A stretch of DNA of 64,000 nucleotides from Prevotella sp. (GCA_016286995.1 JAEEVA010000007.1:36168-100167), one strand, 5' to 3'; shown: positions 17,382 through 27,283, counted from the first letter of the stretch. Notes: a model not told the origin generated them from the sequence alone. Made by a program: numbers and translations.

Positions 17382-20300
17382 AGAGATATATAATAATAGG
17401 TATAGTATTGCTGCTGAGCGTGATGGTACACGCACAGCGCTTTTTCAACCTGACTGCCGAACAAGTCAGGATTGATTCGCTGTTGCCGATGTTCACGCAT
17501 AAGATACCATTGGGCAGTGGCTATGCCGACTCCACTTACACCATTACCATCGAATATCCCGAATTCATCGCCATGAGCGAGGCCGACGTGGAGCGTTACC
17601 ATCGCATCACCCAGGCTCCGTTGCCCCCAATGCCCGAGGTGTCGCAGTTGCTGAGTATCGACCGCAAGCGCGGTGAGTTGACCGTGTCCTTCATGCCCTT
17701 GGTATTCCGTGACGGCCAGTATCAGAAATTGGTGAGCTTTATGCTGGATGTCAGGAGTAAGAAGGCTGCTGTCAGCAGTAAGAGGGTAGAGGGCAGAGGG
17801 CAGAGGGCTGAGGGAAGCCGATATGCTGAACACTCCGTGCTGGCCAGTGGCCGCTGGGTGAAAATCAGCGTGCCGTCGACGGGCGTCTATCAGTTAAGCA
17901 GTGAACTGGTGCGCCAGGCTGGCTTTAATGATATTAATAAGGTGAAGATTTACGGCTATGGCGGTGCCATGCAGCCTGAGCAGTTGAATGCCGACTATCT
18001 GGTAGCGACCGACGACCTGAAAGAGGTGCCGACGTGCGAGGTGAACGGCAAACGGCTGTTTTATGCCGTGGGTCCTGTGACGTGGAACAGCAATAACCGC
18101 CGCGTGCGTAATCCTTATTCTACTGTGGGCTGCTATTTCCTGACAGAGAACGACGAGGCACCGCAGACCATCGGCAGCGAGGAGTTCCTGGCATCGTTCT
18201 ATCCTGCTGCCGACGACTATAACGCCCTCTATGAGGTCGATGACTATGCATGGTTCCACGGTGGTCGTAACCTCTACGACGCTACAGCCATCACTGCCGG
18301 CAATAGCCATACTTTCAATGTGCCGGCTAAAGTAGCTGCCGACAAGGCTGTGATGACCATCAACGTGACTTCCGATGTGGCTGCGCAGGTGTTTGTCAGC
18401 GTGAACGATGTCCCTGTCGACACGATCTCGATACCTTCCTCAGGCAGTTACGACCACATGCGACAGATGGAGTCTGTGAAGACCATCACCAACGTGCAGA
18501 CGATGAACAAGGTGACACTGTCGACCACATCCACGACGGCGGTTCGTCTGGATTATGTGGCCATCCATACCGATGAGGCTGCTGCAGCCCCTGACCTCAG
18601 TGCCGGAACGTTCCCCGTTCCAGAATATGTCTATGGCATTACCAATCAGGATCATCATGCCGATGGTCCCGTCGATATGGTCATCATCATACCCACTACC
18701 CAGAAGCTGCTGGCGGAGGCAGAGCGCCTGAAGACCCTGCACGAACAGCAGGATAGCATGAGGGTACGCATCGTGCCTGCCGACGAACTGTTCAACGAGT
18801 TCTCAAGCGGTACACCCGATGCCAATGCCTATCGTCGGTATCTGAAGATGCTCTACGACCGTGCAGCGACCGATGCCGACCTGCCGCGCTATCTGTTGCT
18901 GATGGGCGATGCGGCGTGGGACAACCGCATGTTGAGCAGCAGTTGGAAAGACTGTTCGCCTGACGACTTCCTGCTGTGTTACGAAAGTGAGAACTCATAC
19001 AATGCCACGCAATGCTTCGTCAGCGACGACTACTTCTGTCTGCTCGACGATGGTGAAGGCAATAACGTGCTGGTTGGCAAACCCGATGTCGCCGTGGGCC
19101 GTATCTCGGCAAGAACAGCCGAAGATGCGGAAATCGTTGTCGACAAGATAACGAACTATACCAAGAATAGTAATGCCGGCTCCTGGCAGAACGTGCTTTT
19201 CTTCATGGGTGACGACGGCAACCAGAATGCCCACATGCATGATGCCGATAGTGTCGCCAAACAAGTGGAGAACCTCTATCCGAACTACCAAGTGAAGCGC
19301 GTCATGTGGGATGCCTATACTCGCGTCAGTTCGTCGACAGGCAACAGCTACCCCGATGTTACCCGACTCATCAAACAGCAGATGCAGCAAGGAGCCTTGA
19401 TGATGAACTATTCTGGTCATGGCGGTCCCACAGCCATCTCTCATGAATATGTGCTGAAACTTGCTGACTTTGAGAATACCTCACCCCGTCTGCCATTGTG
19501 GATGACAGCCTCGTGCGACATCATGCCCTTCGACGGACAGGAAGAAAATATCGGTGAAACGGCCATGTTTAATAAGAAAGGCGGAGCCATCGCCTTCTAC
19601 GGCACCACGCGTACCGTCTATCAGCCGCAGAACTTCTTGATGAACATCGCATTCACCCGACATCTGCTGAGCAAGGACGCCACAGGTCGTACGATGCCCA
19701 TTGGTGAGGCCGTACGACTGACGAAGAATGAACTGGTGGGCACGGGTGTGTTCTCGGGCTACGATGCTTCTGGGAAACCAGTTTATACTACGGACCGTTC
19801 GGTGAACCGTATGCAATATTCACTGTTGGGCGATCCTGCCATGCGACTGGCTGCCCCGTCGTTAGGCATTGAGGTCGACTCCATCAACGGTGTCGCCATG
19901 AAAAGCGGTGTCACGCTGACGCTGGCTGCCGGTACGACGGCAACGGTCAGCGGACATGTCGTGGCTCTCAACGGCCAACGTGACAACGGATTTAACGGGA
20001 CGGTAACGGCCATCGTGCGTGATGCCCGCGAGAAAATCGTCTGTAAGATGAACAATACCTCCGAGACGGAAGTGCCGTTCGTGTACTACGACCGTCCTAA
20101 CGTCATCTTCAACGGTAGCGACCAGATCAAGGACGGCCGTTTCTCGTTTACCTTCGCTGTACCTAAGGATATCAGCTACTCGACAGAAACGGGACTCATC
20201 AACCTCTATGCCGTGAATGATGAGCGCACAGAGATAGCCAGCGGCATCTGCAGTCAGCTGGTGATGGGCAGTGGTAGTGGAGGCAGTACCAGCGAGATGG

Positions 20301-20956
20301 GCCCTAGCATCTACTGCTATCTCAACAGTCCGTCGTTCAACAATGGCGACAAGGTGAATCCCACACCCTATTTCGTGGCAGAGCTGACCGACGAGGACGG
20401 CATCAATGCAACGGGTAGCAGCATCGGACATGACCTGCAGCTCATCATCGATGGAGAGATGGCCAAGACATATTCGCTGAACGAATACTTCCAGTACGAC
20501 TTCGGCAGCTATACGAAAGGAACGGTGGGCTTCAGTATTCCCACACTGTCGTATGGAGAACATAAACTGCTGTTCCGTGCTTGGGACGTCCTGAACAATT
20601 CGTCGACAGCCGAACTGACATTCAACGTGGTAAAGGGCCTGGAACCCAGCGTGTTCGATGTGAACTGCCTGAAGAATCCTGCCACGACGAATACCTCTTT
20701 CATCATACAGCACGACCGAGTGGGCAGCCAGATGGATGTCATCCTCGATATCTTCGACATCAGCGGGCGCCACCTGTGGTCGCATTCCGACAGTGGCGTG
20801 TCGACGGATACGACATACAGTTTGACATGGGATTTGTCCGTCGATGGTGGCCGTCGCCTGCAGACGGGTGTCTACCTCTATCGCGTACGCCTTAGTTGCG
20901 ATGGCAGCAATTACGTGTCGAAAGCAAAGAAACTAATCATTCTTACACATAAATAA
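17378..20956 (+). CDS. porU: PorU, type IX secretion sortase (C25 gingipain-like)
   Basis: 1192 residues from the GTG at 17378, which overlaps the upstream stop and opens the signal peptide VKRYIIIGIVLLLSVMVHAQ. PorU sits on the cell surface, cleaves C-terminal sorting domains from type IX cargo and attaches cargo to lipopolysaccharide. Catalytic His is in MMNYSGHGGPTAISHEY (about residue 682) and Cys in LWMTASCDIMPFDG (about 715). The C-terminus (VYLYRVRLSCDGSNYVSKA) is itself a sorting-type beta domain. A heptamer element (17781-17815) encodes RVEGRGQRAEG in the N-terminal region. porV follows 6 bases downstream. Confidence 0.95.
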   Translation: MKRYIIIGIVLLLSVMVHAQRFFNLTAEQVRIDSLLPMFTHKIPLGSGYADSTYTITIEYPEFIAMSEADVERYHRITQAPLPPMPEVSQLLSIDRKRGELTVSFMPLVFRDGQYQKLVSFMLDVRSKKAAVSSKRVEGRGQRAEGSRYAEHSVLASGRWVKISVPSTGVYQLSSELVRQAGFNDINKVKIYGYGGAMQPEQLNADYLVATDDLKEVPTCEVNGKRLFYAVGPVTWNSNNRRVRNPYSTVGCYFLTENDEAPQTIGSEEFLASFYPAADDYNALYEVDDYAWFHGGRNLYDATAITAGNSHTFNVPAKVAADKAVMTINVTSDVAAQVFVSVNDVPVDTISIPSSGSYDHMRQMESVKTITNVQTMNKVTLSTTSTTAVRLDYVAIHTDEAAAAPDLSAGTFPVPEYVYGITNQDHHADGPVDMVIIIPTTQKLLAEAERLKTLHEQQDSMRVRIVPADELFNEFSSGTPDANAYRRYLKMLYDRAATDADLPRYLLLMGDAAWDNRMLSSSWKDCSPDDFLLCYESENSYNATQCFVSDDYFCLLDDGEGNNVLVGKPDVAVGRISARTAEDAEIVVDKITNYTKNSNAGSWQNVLFFMGDDGNQNAHMHDADSVAKQVENLYPNYQVKRVMWDAYTRVSSSTGNSYPDVTRLIKQQMQQGALMMNYSGHGGPTAISHEYVLKLADFENTSPRLPLWMTASCDIMPFDGQEENIGETAMFNKKGGAIAFYGTTRTVYQPQNFLMNIAFTRHLLSKDATGRTMPIGEAVRLTKNELVGTGVFSGYDASGKPVYTTDRSVNRMQYSLLGDPAMRLAAPSLGIEVDSINGVAMKSGVTLTLAAGTTATVSGHVVALNGQRDNGFNGTVTAIVRDAREKIVCKMNNTSETEVPFVYYDRPNVIFNGSDQIKDGRFSFTFAVPKDISYSTETGLINLYAVNDERTEIASGICSQLVMGSGSGGSTSEMGPSIYCYLNSPSFNNGDKVNPTPYFVAELTDEDGINATGSSIGHDLQLIIDGEMAKTYSLNEYFQYDFGSYTKGTVGFSIPTLSYGEHKLLFRAWDVLNNSSTAELTFNVVKGLEPSVFDVNCLKNPATTNTSFIIQHDRVGSQMDVILDIFDISGRHLWSHSDSGVSTDTTYSLTWDLSVDGGRRLQTGVYLYRVRLSCDGSNYVSKAKKLIILTHK
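17781..17815 (+). repeat. Five-heptamer element inside porU
   Basis: Five phased units (AGAGGGT, AGAGGGC three times, TGAGGGA) in the N-terminal coding region. They are read in the purine-rich direction, but these units mostly lack TGA. Confidence 0.85.
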
Positions 20957-20962
20957 AGAAAT

Positions 20963-22129
20963 ATGAAGACAAACATGAAGATAATTGTAATGGCCGTGTG
21001 CCTGATGGTAGCACAGACAATGTGGGGTCAGGATACGAAGAGCGACTTCAACCCCATTGAGCATGCCGTCATCTCGCAGACCATTGCCCCCGATGCCCGT
21101 GCAGCCGGTATGGGTGACGTGGGTGCTGCCACCGATCCTGACGTCAACTCGCAGTATTGGAATCTGGCTAAGTATCCGTTCTGTATCAGTCGTGCAGGTA
21201 TAGCCCTGAACTATACCCCGTGGCTGCGTCAGTTGGTGAATGATATCGACCTGGCGTACGTCGCCGGCTACTACCGTTTGGGAGACTATGCCTCGCTCAG
21301 TGCGTCGCTGCGCTACTTCTCATTAGGTGAGGTGATGACGTCGTGGGAGGAGAATGCCATGACCGTCAAACCCTATGAGATGTCGCTTGACGTGGGTGCT
21401 GCCCTGATGCTGACGGAAAAGTTCTCGTTAGGTGTTGCCCTGCGCTGGCTGTACAGTGACTTGCGCTATGACTATACCGAGGATGCATCGCCAGCTTCGG
21501 CCTTTGCTGCTGATATTCATACGTATTATAACACGTACCTGAACATCGGTCAGCGTGAGTGTCAACTGGGTCTTGGTCTTGTCGTGCAGAATGTGGGTTC
21601 GAAGATTACCTATTTTGGTGACGACCGCTCGAACTTCCTGCCAGCGAACCTGCGCCTGGGTACGTCGCTGATGGTGCCTGTCGACGAGTATAACCGCTTC
21701 TCTATCGCTTTTGATGCCAATAAGTTGCTGGTGCCTACCGTTCCCAAGCAGAACGACGGTGAGAGTAAGGAAGACTACGAACAGCGTGTCATCGAGGAAT
21801 ATAACGATGTCAGCTCAATCTCGGGTATCTTTAAGAGCTTTAGCGATGCCCCTGGCGGTTTCAAGGAGGAGCTGCAGGAGATTCAGTGGAGTGTCGGTGC
21901 TGAGTATGTCTATCACGACCAGTTCTCGCTGCGTGCCGGTTATCACCATGAGAGTGAAAACAAGGGTAACCGTAAGTATTTCACCGTCGGTGGTGGCTTC
22001 CGCATGAGTGTCTTCTCGCTCGATGTGGGCTATGTCATCTCGACGGCTAAGAGCAATCCCCTCGACCAGACACTGCGCTTCACGCTAGCTTTCGATATGG
22101 ATGGCATCAAGGACCTCTTTAAGAAGTAG
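20963..22129 (+). CDS. porV: PorV, type IX secretion outer-membrane shuttle protein
   Basis: 388 residues with signal peptide (MKTNMKIIVMAVCLMVAQTM). PorV is a FadL-like 14-strand beta barrel that receives cargo from the SprA translocon and delivers it to PorU. The N-terminal ISQTIAPDARAAGMGDVG and SQYWNLAKYPF are typical of the PorV/LptO family. The C-terminus (LRFTLAFDMDGIKDLFKK) closes the barrel. It directly follows porU. A stop-containing heptamer element begins right after its stop codon. Confidence 0.95.
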   Translation: MKTNMKIIVMAVCLMVAQTMWGQDTKSDFNPIEHAVISQTIAPDARAAGMGDVGAATDPDVNSQYWNLAKYPFCISRAGIALNYTPWLRQLVNDIDLAYVAGYYRLGDYASLSASLRYFSLGEVMTSWEENAMTVKPYEMSLDVGAALMLTEKFSLGVALRWLYSDLRYDYTEDASPASAFAADIHTYYNTYLNIGQRECQLGLGLVVQNVGSKITYFGDDRSNFLPANLRLGTSLMVPVDEYNRFSIAFDANKLLVPTVPKQNDGESKEDYEQRVIEEYNDVSSISGIFKSFSDAPGGFKEELQEIQWSVGAEYVYHDQFSLRAGYHHESENKGNRKYFTVGGGFRMSVFSLDVGYVISTAKSNPLDQTLRFTLAFDMDGIKDLFKK

Positions 22130-22130
22130 A

Positions 22131-22165
22131 AAGTGAAGAGTGAAAAGTGAAGAGTGAGTAATTTG
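22131..22165 (-). repeat. Five-heptamer element after porV (CAAATTN head class)
   Basis: On the minus strand it reads one CAAATTA unit followed by four TTCACTN-like units; on the plus strand the units are AAGTGAA and GAGTGAA. It starts 1 base after the porV stop. Confidence 0.9.
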
Positions 22166-22173
22166 CTGTCGCT

Positions 22174-22647
22174 ATGATGAGAGTCGGAATGGGATATGAT
22201 GTTCACCGCTTGGTGGAAGGCCGTGAACTATGGATAGGAGGTATAAAGTTAGACTATGAACTGGGTTTGTTGGGCCACAGTGACGCTGATGTACTGATAC
22301 ATGCCATCTGCGATGCTATACTGGGTGCCGCTAATATGCGTGACATCGGCTATCACTTCCCTGATACGTCAGCAGAGACGGAGGGAATGGACAGCAAGGT
22401 GATATTGAAGAAAACCATAGAGCTGATAGCCACCAAGGGCTATCGGCTGGTGAATATCGATGCTACCATCTGTGCCGAGCGCCCCAAGATGAATCCGCAC
22501 ATTCCTGCCATGCAGCAGTGTATGGCTGAGGTCATTGGTTGTGATCCAGACCAAGTAAGTATCAAGGCCACAACGACCGAGCGTCTGGGCTTCACCGGAC
22601 GTCAGGAGGGTATCAGTGCCTATGCAGTGGCGTTGATAGAAAAGTAA
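22174..22647 (+). CDS. ispF: 2-C-methyl-D-erythritol 2,4-cyclodiphosphate synthase
   Basis: 157 residues. IspF cyclises CDP-ME-2-phosphate to MEcPP, the substrate of IspG, so two MEP-pathway genes lie in this window. Motifs: GMGYDVHRLVEG (metal-binding Asp/His), GLLGHSDADVLIHAICDAILG, and ATTTERLGFTGRQEGISAYA at the C-terminus. ATG at 22174; the next codon is also ATG. It follows porV with a heptamer element between them. Confidence 0.98.
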   Translation: MMRVGMGYDVHRLVEGRELWIGGIKLDYELGLLGHSDADVLIHAICDAILGAANMRDIGYHFPDTSAETEGMDSKVILKKTIELIATKGYRLVNIDATICAERPKMNPHIPAMQQCMAEVIGCDPDQVSIKATTTERLGFTGRQEGISAYAVALIEK

Positions 22648-22692
22648 GAAAGTAAGCTGATAGAAAAGTAAGGCAAGTAAGAAGGTAAGAAG
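22642..22692 (+). repeat. Degenerate AGTAAG-type repeats after ispF
   Basis: Repeats of AAGTAAG type begin at the ispF stop codon. A segment like the gene's last bases (TTGATAGAAAAGTAAG versus CTGATAGAAAAGTAAG) appears twice. Phase is irregular, so it is only a loose member of the heptamer family. Confidence 0.55.
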
Positions 22693-23001
22693 AAAAACGC
22701 CACTACTCATCAGCGAGCAGTGGCGTCCAAAAAAGCCTATGTTTAACTAAAAATCCTTTTTCTTTTAGAATTCCAGCCTTTCGGCTGGAGGTCTGCCTTT
22801 CGGCAGCATATCTTAAGTATACTAACGTGTTCCTTAGAAAAGAAAGTTATGAGCGTCTCGCGACGATCACTGTTATCCTAACACATTTAAAACTTTCTTC
22901 TTACCAATAACTAAAAACCTAAAACTATAAATATTACTACTAACCTAAAACAATCTATTAACCATGCTTGACTTCACTTAGTCAGCGTTTGTCTTTGTTT
23001 G
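22692..23001 (-). ncRNA. Candidate structured noncoding RNA B (about 310 nt)
   Basis: A minus-strand promoter (TTTG at 23038-23035, TAACTTTG at 23015-23008, 19-base spacer) precedes a region with no ORF. It ends in a hairpin (22698-22708 with 22715-22725) and a T tract. It contains AGGATAACA (22879-22871) next to a CGTC-GCGA-GACG hairpin, enclosed by a 9-bp AAGAAAGTT/AACTTTCTT stem, plus two GAAA-tetraloop hairpins near 22775-22805. The core is shared with the RNA at 45141-45345. It may correspond to a known Bacteroidales RNA family; I cannot test that here. Confidence 0.65.
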
Positions 23002-23007
23002 ACGATG

Positions 23008-23038
23008 CAAAGTTACGAACTTTTTCCAAACCTGCAAA
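23008..23038 (-). promoter_or_regulatory. Promoter of candidate RNA B
   Basis: Minus-strand TTTG and TAACTTTG separated by 19 bases. Predicted start near 23001. Confidence 0.65.
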
Positions 23039-23142
23039 GGATTTCTGCTTTTTTTCTTCAAAAAAGGGTGTATTCTTGACATAAATCAAGTCGAGGGCCT
23101 CAAAAAGAGCGTATTTTTACACTTGTTAGCAATTTAAAGCCT

Positions 23143-23179
23143 CGATATTTGTGAGTATCGTTTTTTTTATTTATCTTTG
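23143..23179 (+). terminator. Terminator hairpin fused to glycosyltransferase promoter
   Basis: CGATAT (23143-23148) pairs with GTATCG (23155-23160), followed by T8. The loop TTGTGA starts with TTG (23149-23151), and TATCTTTG (23172-23179) follows after 20 bases. Same design as 7335, 8591 and 58338, with a shorter stem. Confidence 0.7.
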
Positions 23180-23186
23180 CACAAGC

Positions 23187-24437
23187 ATGCGAATACTGAT
23201 AGTCAATACGAGTGAACGAACGGGGGGAGCAGCTGTCGCTGCGAACCGTTTGATGGAGGCGCTGAACAACAATGGCGTGAAGACCAAAATGCTGGTGCGT
23301 GATAAGTTGAGCGACCATTTGACGGTCTGTCCGCTACCTCGTTCGTGGCGTCTGCAATGGCATTTTCTGTGGGAGCGACTTTGTATTTGGCTGCATCTCC
23401 ACTTGAAATGTGAACATCTGTTTGAAATAGATATTGCCAATTGCGGTACCGACATCACCAATCTACAGGAATTTAAGGAAGCCGACATCATTCATCTGCA
23501 CTGGGTGAATCAGGGCATGTTGTCTCTGAAGGATATTCGTAAGATTCTCGATAGTGGTAAACCTGTTGTATGGACCATGCACGACATCTGGCCAGCTACG
23601 GCTATTTGTCACCTGACGCTGGACTGCCGTCAGTTTGAGACAGGTTGTCACCACTGCCGGCTATTGCCTGGTGGCGGTTCTGCTCACGACCTTGCGGCCC
23701 GTACATGGGAACGTAAGCAACGCATGTTGGATAATCGTAAGATATCTTTCGTGACGTGCAGCCAGTGGCTGTGCAGTGAAGCCCGCAAAAGTGCTCTGCT
23801 TCGTGGACAGCGTATAGAAACCATTCCCAATCCTATTGATACACGACTTTATCGTCTCGGCTCCCAACAGCACGCCCGTCAGCAGTTAGGATTGCCACGC
23901 GAAGGACGCATCATCCTCTTTGTGTCGCAGCGTGCTACTAATCCCAACAAGGGGATGCAGTATCTGGTAGAGGCTTGCCAGCAGCTCGGTAAGGAACATC
24001 CTGACTGGAGTGACACGGTATCGGTAGCCATTTTGGGCGGACATGCCGATGAGGTGGCCAGTCAGTTGCCATTCACTACCTATCCGTTAGGTTATGTCAA
24101 CGACGAACATCGTATTGTCAGCGTATATCAGGCTGCTGACGTCTTTGTGTTACCCTCGTTGTCAGAGAATCTTCCTAACACCATCATGGAAGCAATGGCT
24201 TGTGGTGTGCCGTGTGTTGGTTTCCGTGTGGGAGGTATCCCTGAGGAGATAGACCACAAGGATACTGGTTATGTGGCCGAGTACCGTGATGCAGCCGACT
24301 TGGCTCGCGGTTTGTACTATGTTTTGGTTGAGGCCGACTATGCCGCCTTGCAGCACAACTGCATACAGAAAGTTGCCCGTTGCTGGTCGCAGCAGAGCGT
24401 GGCAAGGCAATACATTAATCTTTATGAGCAACAATGA
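23187..24437 (+). CDS. Glycosyltransferase family 4
   Basis: 416 residues from the ATG at 23187, which follows the -7 box by 7 bases; the upstream in-frame start at 23151 lies in the terminator. GT-B fold retaining transferase. The N-terminus MRILIVNTSERTGGAAVAA is a typical GT4 acceptor domain. The C-terminal donor site has ADVFVLPSLSENLPNTIMEA and GVPCVGFRVGGIPEEI, with the E-x7-E pattern. Probably adds a sugar during surface polysaccharide synthesis. Overlaps the next gene by 4 bases (ATGA). Confidence 0.92.
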   Translation: MRILIVNTSERTGGAAVAANRLMEALNNNGVKTKMLVRDKLSDHLTVCPLPRSWRLQWHFLWERLCIWLHLHLKCEHLFEIDIANCGTDITNLQEFKEADIIHLHWVNQGMLSLKDIRKILDSGKPVVWTMHDIWPATAICHLTLDCRQFETGCHHCRLLPGGGSAHDLAARTWERKQRMLDNRKISFVTCSQWLCSEARKSALLRGQRIETIPNPIDTRLYRLGSQQHARQQLGLPREGRIILFVSQRATNPNKGMQYLVEACQQLGKEHPDWSDTVSVAILGGHADEVASQLPFTTYPLGYVNDEHRIVSVYQAADVFVLPSLSENLPNTIMEAMACGVPCVGFRVGGIPEEIDHKDTGYVAEYRDAADLARGLYYVLVEADYAALQHNCIQKVARCWSQQSVARQYINLYEQQ

Positions 24438-25240
24438 TACGATTTACAGTCATTACCATCACGTACAATGCTGAGGCTGTCTTACAGCGCACGCTGGACA
24501 GCGTGCTCCACCAGACATACGAAGGTGTGGAACACTTGATAGTTGACGGGGCATCGAAAGACCAGACGGTGACGATGGTTGAACAATATAAGCAATTGAG
24601 TGATGCATCAGACAACGGTCATAAAGTCATCATCCAGTCGGAACCAGACCACGGCATCTATGATGCTATGAACAAAGGACTGACACAGGTCTCTGGTGAC
24701 TATGTGGTGTATATGAATGCTGGCGACTTCTTTCCTCAGATTGACACATTGGAACAGATTGTGCATCATTGCCGATTAAACGAATATCCTGCTGCCGAGC
24801 GTCCTGGTGTGCTTTATGGCAACACAGACATTGTCGATGGCGAGGGCCGTTTTCTGCATCACCGTCGTTTGCAGCCTCCTGCCCAACTGACCTGGCGTTC
24901 GTTTCGTCAGGGCATGCTGGTGTGCCATCAGGCTTTCTATGCACGTACGGATATCGCGAAGAATCTGCAATATGACACACGTTATCGTTTCTCAGCCGAT
25001 GTCGACTGGTGTATCCGTGTGATGCGTGAGACGGAACGTATGGGCTTGCCACTGTTGAATACACAGATGGTGGTAGCCAACTACACCGAAGAAGGCGCCA
25101 CGACGAAACATCATCGGGCATCCCTCATAGAACGTTTCCGTGTGATGGCCAGTCACTATGGTTGGGTGCAAACCTTCCTGCTACACTGCTGGTTTATAGT
25201 GAGAAGTGTCATTAATCAAGATAGCGTTAAATCGGATTAA
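24434..25240 (+). CDS. Glycosyltransferase family 2
   Basis: 268 residues, GT-A fold. Nucleotide-binding N-terminus FTVITITYNAEAVLQRTLDS, then HLIVDGASKDQT and SEPDHGIYDAMNKGL, with a metal-site-type YMNAGDFF. This pattern is common in the WcaA-like branch used for exopolysaccharide or LPS sugars. Translationally coupled to the GT4 gene. The pair is isolated; no polymerase or flippase lies nearby. Confidence 0.92.
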   Translation: MIRFTVITITYNAEAVLQRTLDSVLHQTYEGVEHLIVDGASKDQTVTMVEQYKQLSDASDNGHKVIIQSEPDHGIYDAMNKGLTQVSGDYVVYMNAGDFFPQIDTLEQIVHHCRLNEYPAAERPGVLYGNTDIVDGEGRFLHHRRLQPPAQLTWRSFRQGMLVCHQAFYARTDIAKNLQYDTRYRFSADVDWCIRVMRETERMGLPLLNTQMVVANYTEEGATTKHHRASLIERFRVMASHYGWVQTFLLHCWFIVRSVINQDSVKSD

Positions 25241-25257
25241 CGTTATAACGAGGAAAT

Positions 25258-25292
25258 AAAAAAAGTAGTGACCCTATCGGATCACTACTTTC
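25258..25292. terminator. Bidirectional terminator overlapping the amylase stop codon
   Basis: AAAGTAGTGA (25262-25271) pairs with TCACTACTTT (25282-25291), with A and T tracts outside. It lies between convergent genes. The arm at 25282-25291 encodes KKVV near the end of the amylase tail. Confidence 0.85.
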
Positions 25293-27283
25293 TTATGATT
25301 AATAATGTAAATACCCTTCGTCGGACGTTCTACTTGTTGGCCGCTCAGATTATAAATCTTTCCTGGCTGGCTATCGTCTGTTGCAAATACGGACTCTATA
25401 CCCGCATAGCTGCCTGTGACGTCATCAACCAGATGTTTACCGTCACTATTCTTATTAGCGGAAATCTCAAAGAACTTATCCGTTGTGATATTGTTGACGT
25501 CGACTGTCTGCGGTGAACCCGTGCCAGTGCTGAACACGAAGTTGACGAAGTCGTCATCGCCATTAATGGTGAACTGCTTGTAATACCATTGCTTACCCTT
25601 GATGGTCGTCTTGGCAGTTATCTTGTCACCTGGCCACTGGGAATTATTTGGAGCATGGGTGTCGTCACCGCCCCAGGTCCAGTAGTTGACACTGGTCCAG
25701 CCGACGTTATCGGTATTGACATAGACTGTGATGGTTGTCGGTTGTACGGGAACAGGCTTGCTGTAGGTACGGGTGACAATGCCGCTGACCGTGCTGCCGA
25801 TAAGCAGACCCACCTTCAGTGTCATGTCACCATCGATGGTAATCTTGGTGCCACTGGCCACTTTCGTGCTTGTCGCTTTGGGGTCGCTGCCATCGGTAGT
25901 ATATACCAGTTGTGCACCATTATTGGTGCTTACAGCAGTCAGCGTAGCCTGTTGGGCATTGTCATATTCACCAGAGGGCAGGTCGACCCATGCCGTTTCC
26001 ATCGACTTCTTCATATAGTAGGCATAATGATAGCCTGACAGTACCTTGACAAAATTGGCGTTAGGCTCGTACGAACTGGCATTCTTTCCTACCACAGCCA
26101 TCATTTGGTCCTTGCTACCTGTCGTCAAGACGGCATAGTAGCCTGTTTGGGAGGCAGCATTGATATATGAACTCTCATTGTGGATGCCCACGGCATTGCG
26201 TACGTCAATCATGGCCTTAATGTCGCTCTTGTAAGCTATCCAGTGTTTCAAGAAGACACAAGGTGTGCCGGGCATGGCCAGCAAAAAAGCATTGGCAGCC
26301 AGTGTGTCCTTTCTTAACGGTCCGTTGCTGCTACCGTCTGGGCGTACTTCGGTGTCGTGGTTCTCTACGAAGGTCACGGCATAGCGACGATATGAACCGC
26401 TGTTAAAGTTGCTACTGACCAGTGGCCAACTGTTGTCGTTCTGCTTGCCCAGATAAGTCCAGTTGTTATTGTCTACAGCATTACGGACAACATATTTGAA
26501 CTGAAAGTCGAAGGCTGCACTCGTCTTGCTGGTAGCGTCTATCCAACTCTTGATGGTGTTGGTGTTGTCCCAGCATTCACCCACGCTGAACTGAGGCTTG
26601 GCATATTCGTTATACAGCTTGGTATACGAGCCGCTATAGCCTTTCACCATGTCATACCGGAAACCTATGTAACCCATGTCGTTGAGTAGCATGTTCAGAT
26701 AAGCTTTCACATTCTTCTGCACATTCTCACTCTTATGATCCAGGTCGCGCATGCCGTCCCAGCCCTCACCAGTATCGTTGTTCGACGACAACTGATAGCC
26801 GTTCTGGGTTGCCCACGTATAGGCGGCACCACCATCGTCATCCTTGCAGATGTCCGTTGACATGAGCTGATAGGTCACGCCTTGATAAGTCTCTTTGGGG
26901 AAATCCACCCAATTTGACACGTTCCTGCGGTGGTTGATGACCACATCGCCAATGGTACCAATACCTTTCTGAGAGAAGGTGCTGATCAATGAGCGCAACT
27001 CTGCTTCTGTTCCAAATGAGCTGTTGTAATGACCAGGAAACCAGTAGAGGTCGTCATAACCCATAGAAGTACCGCCACAGTCGGCACTCTGAGGAATCCA
27101 TACCAGTTTGAAATACTGAGAGAGCTCGTCAGCCTGACGCTCTAATTTAACCCACTGCGACTGCGAAAACGAGTCCCAATAGAATCCTTGCAGCATAACG
27201 CCCTGATACTCTGAAGGCCAACCCTGTGCCAATAGGGGCAGGGTGCCAATCAACGTGATGATGGAAAGTACAAGTCTTTTCAT
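25274..27283 (-). CDS. Secreted alpha-amylase (GH13) with starch-binding module and T9SS-type tail
   Basis: 669 residues, signal peptide MKRLVLSIITLIGTLPLLAQ. All four GH13 regions are visible: GDVVINHR (I), GFRYDMVKGY (II, nucleophile Asp), VGECWD (III, acid Glu) and FVENHDTE (IV). After the barrel come a chitobiase-like segment (LVYTTDGSDPKATSTKVASG) and a CBM26-like starch-binding module (WTSVNYWTWGGDDTHAPNN). The tail YNLSGQQVERPTKGIYIINH then KKVVIR is of type IX sorting type. Likely a surface or secreted starch-degrading enzyme. No susCD pair is nearby. Confidence 0.95.
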   Translation of the reverse strand: MKRLVLSIITLIGTLPLLAQGWPSEYQGVMLQGFYWDSFSQSQWVKLERQADELSQYFKLVWIPQSADCGGTSMGYDDLYWFPGHYNSSFGTEAELRSLISTFSQKGIGTIGDVVINHRRNVSNWVDFPKETYQGVTYQLMSTDICKDDDGGAAYTWATQNGYQLSSNNDTGEGWDGMRDLDHKSENVQKNVKAYLNMLLNDMGYIGFRYDMVKGYSGSYTKLYNEYAKPQFSVGECWDNTNTIKSWIDATSKTSAAFDFQFKYVVRNAVDNNNWTYLGKQNDNSWPLVSSNFNSGSYRRYAVTFVENHDTEVRPDGSSNGPLRKDTLAANAFLLAMPGTPCVFLKHWIAYKSDIKAMIDVRNAVGIHNESSYINAASQTGYYAVLTTGSKDQMMAVVGKNASSYEPNANFVKVLSGYHYAYYMKKSMETAWVDLPSGEYDNAQQATLTAVSTNNGAQLVYTTDGSDPKATSTKVASGTKITIDGDMTLKVGLLIGSTVSGIVTRTYSKPVPVQPTTITVYVNTDNVGWTSVNYWTWGGDDTHAPNNSQWPGDKITAKTTIKGKQWYYKQFTINGDDDFVNFVFSTGTGSPQTVDVNNITTDKFFEISANKNSDGKHLVDDVTGSYAGIESVFATDDSQPGKIYNLSGQQVERPTKGIYIINHKKVVIR

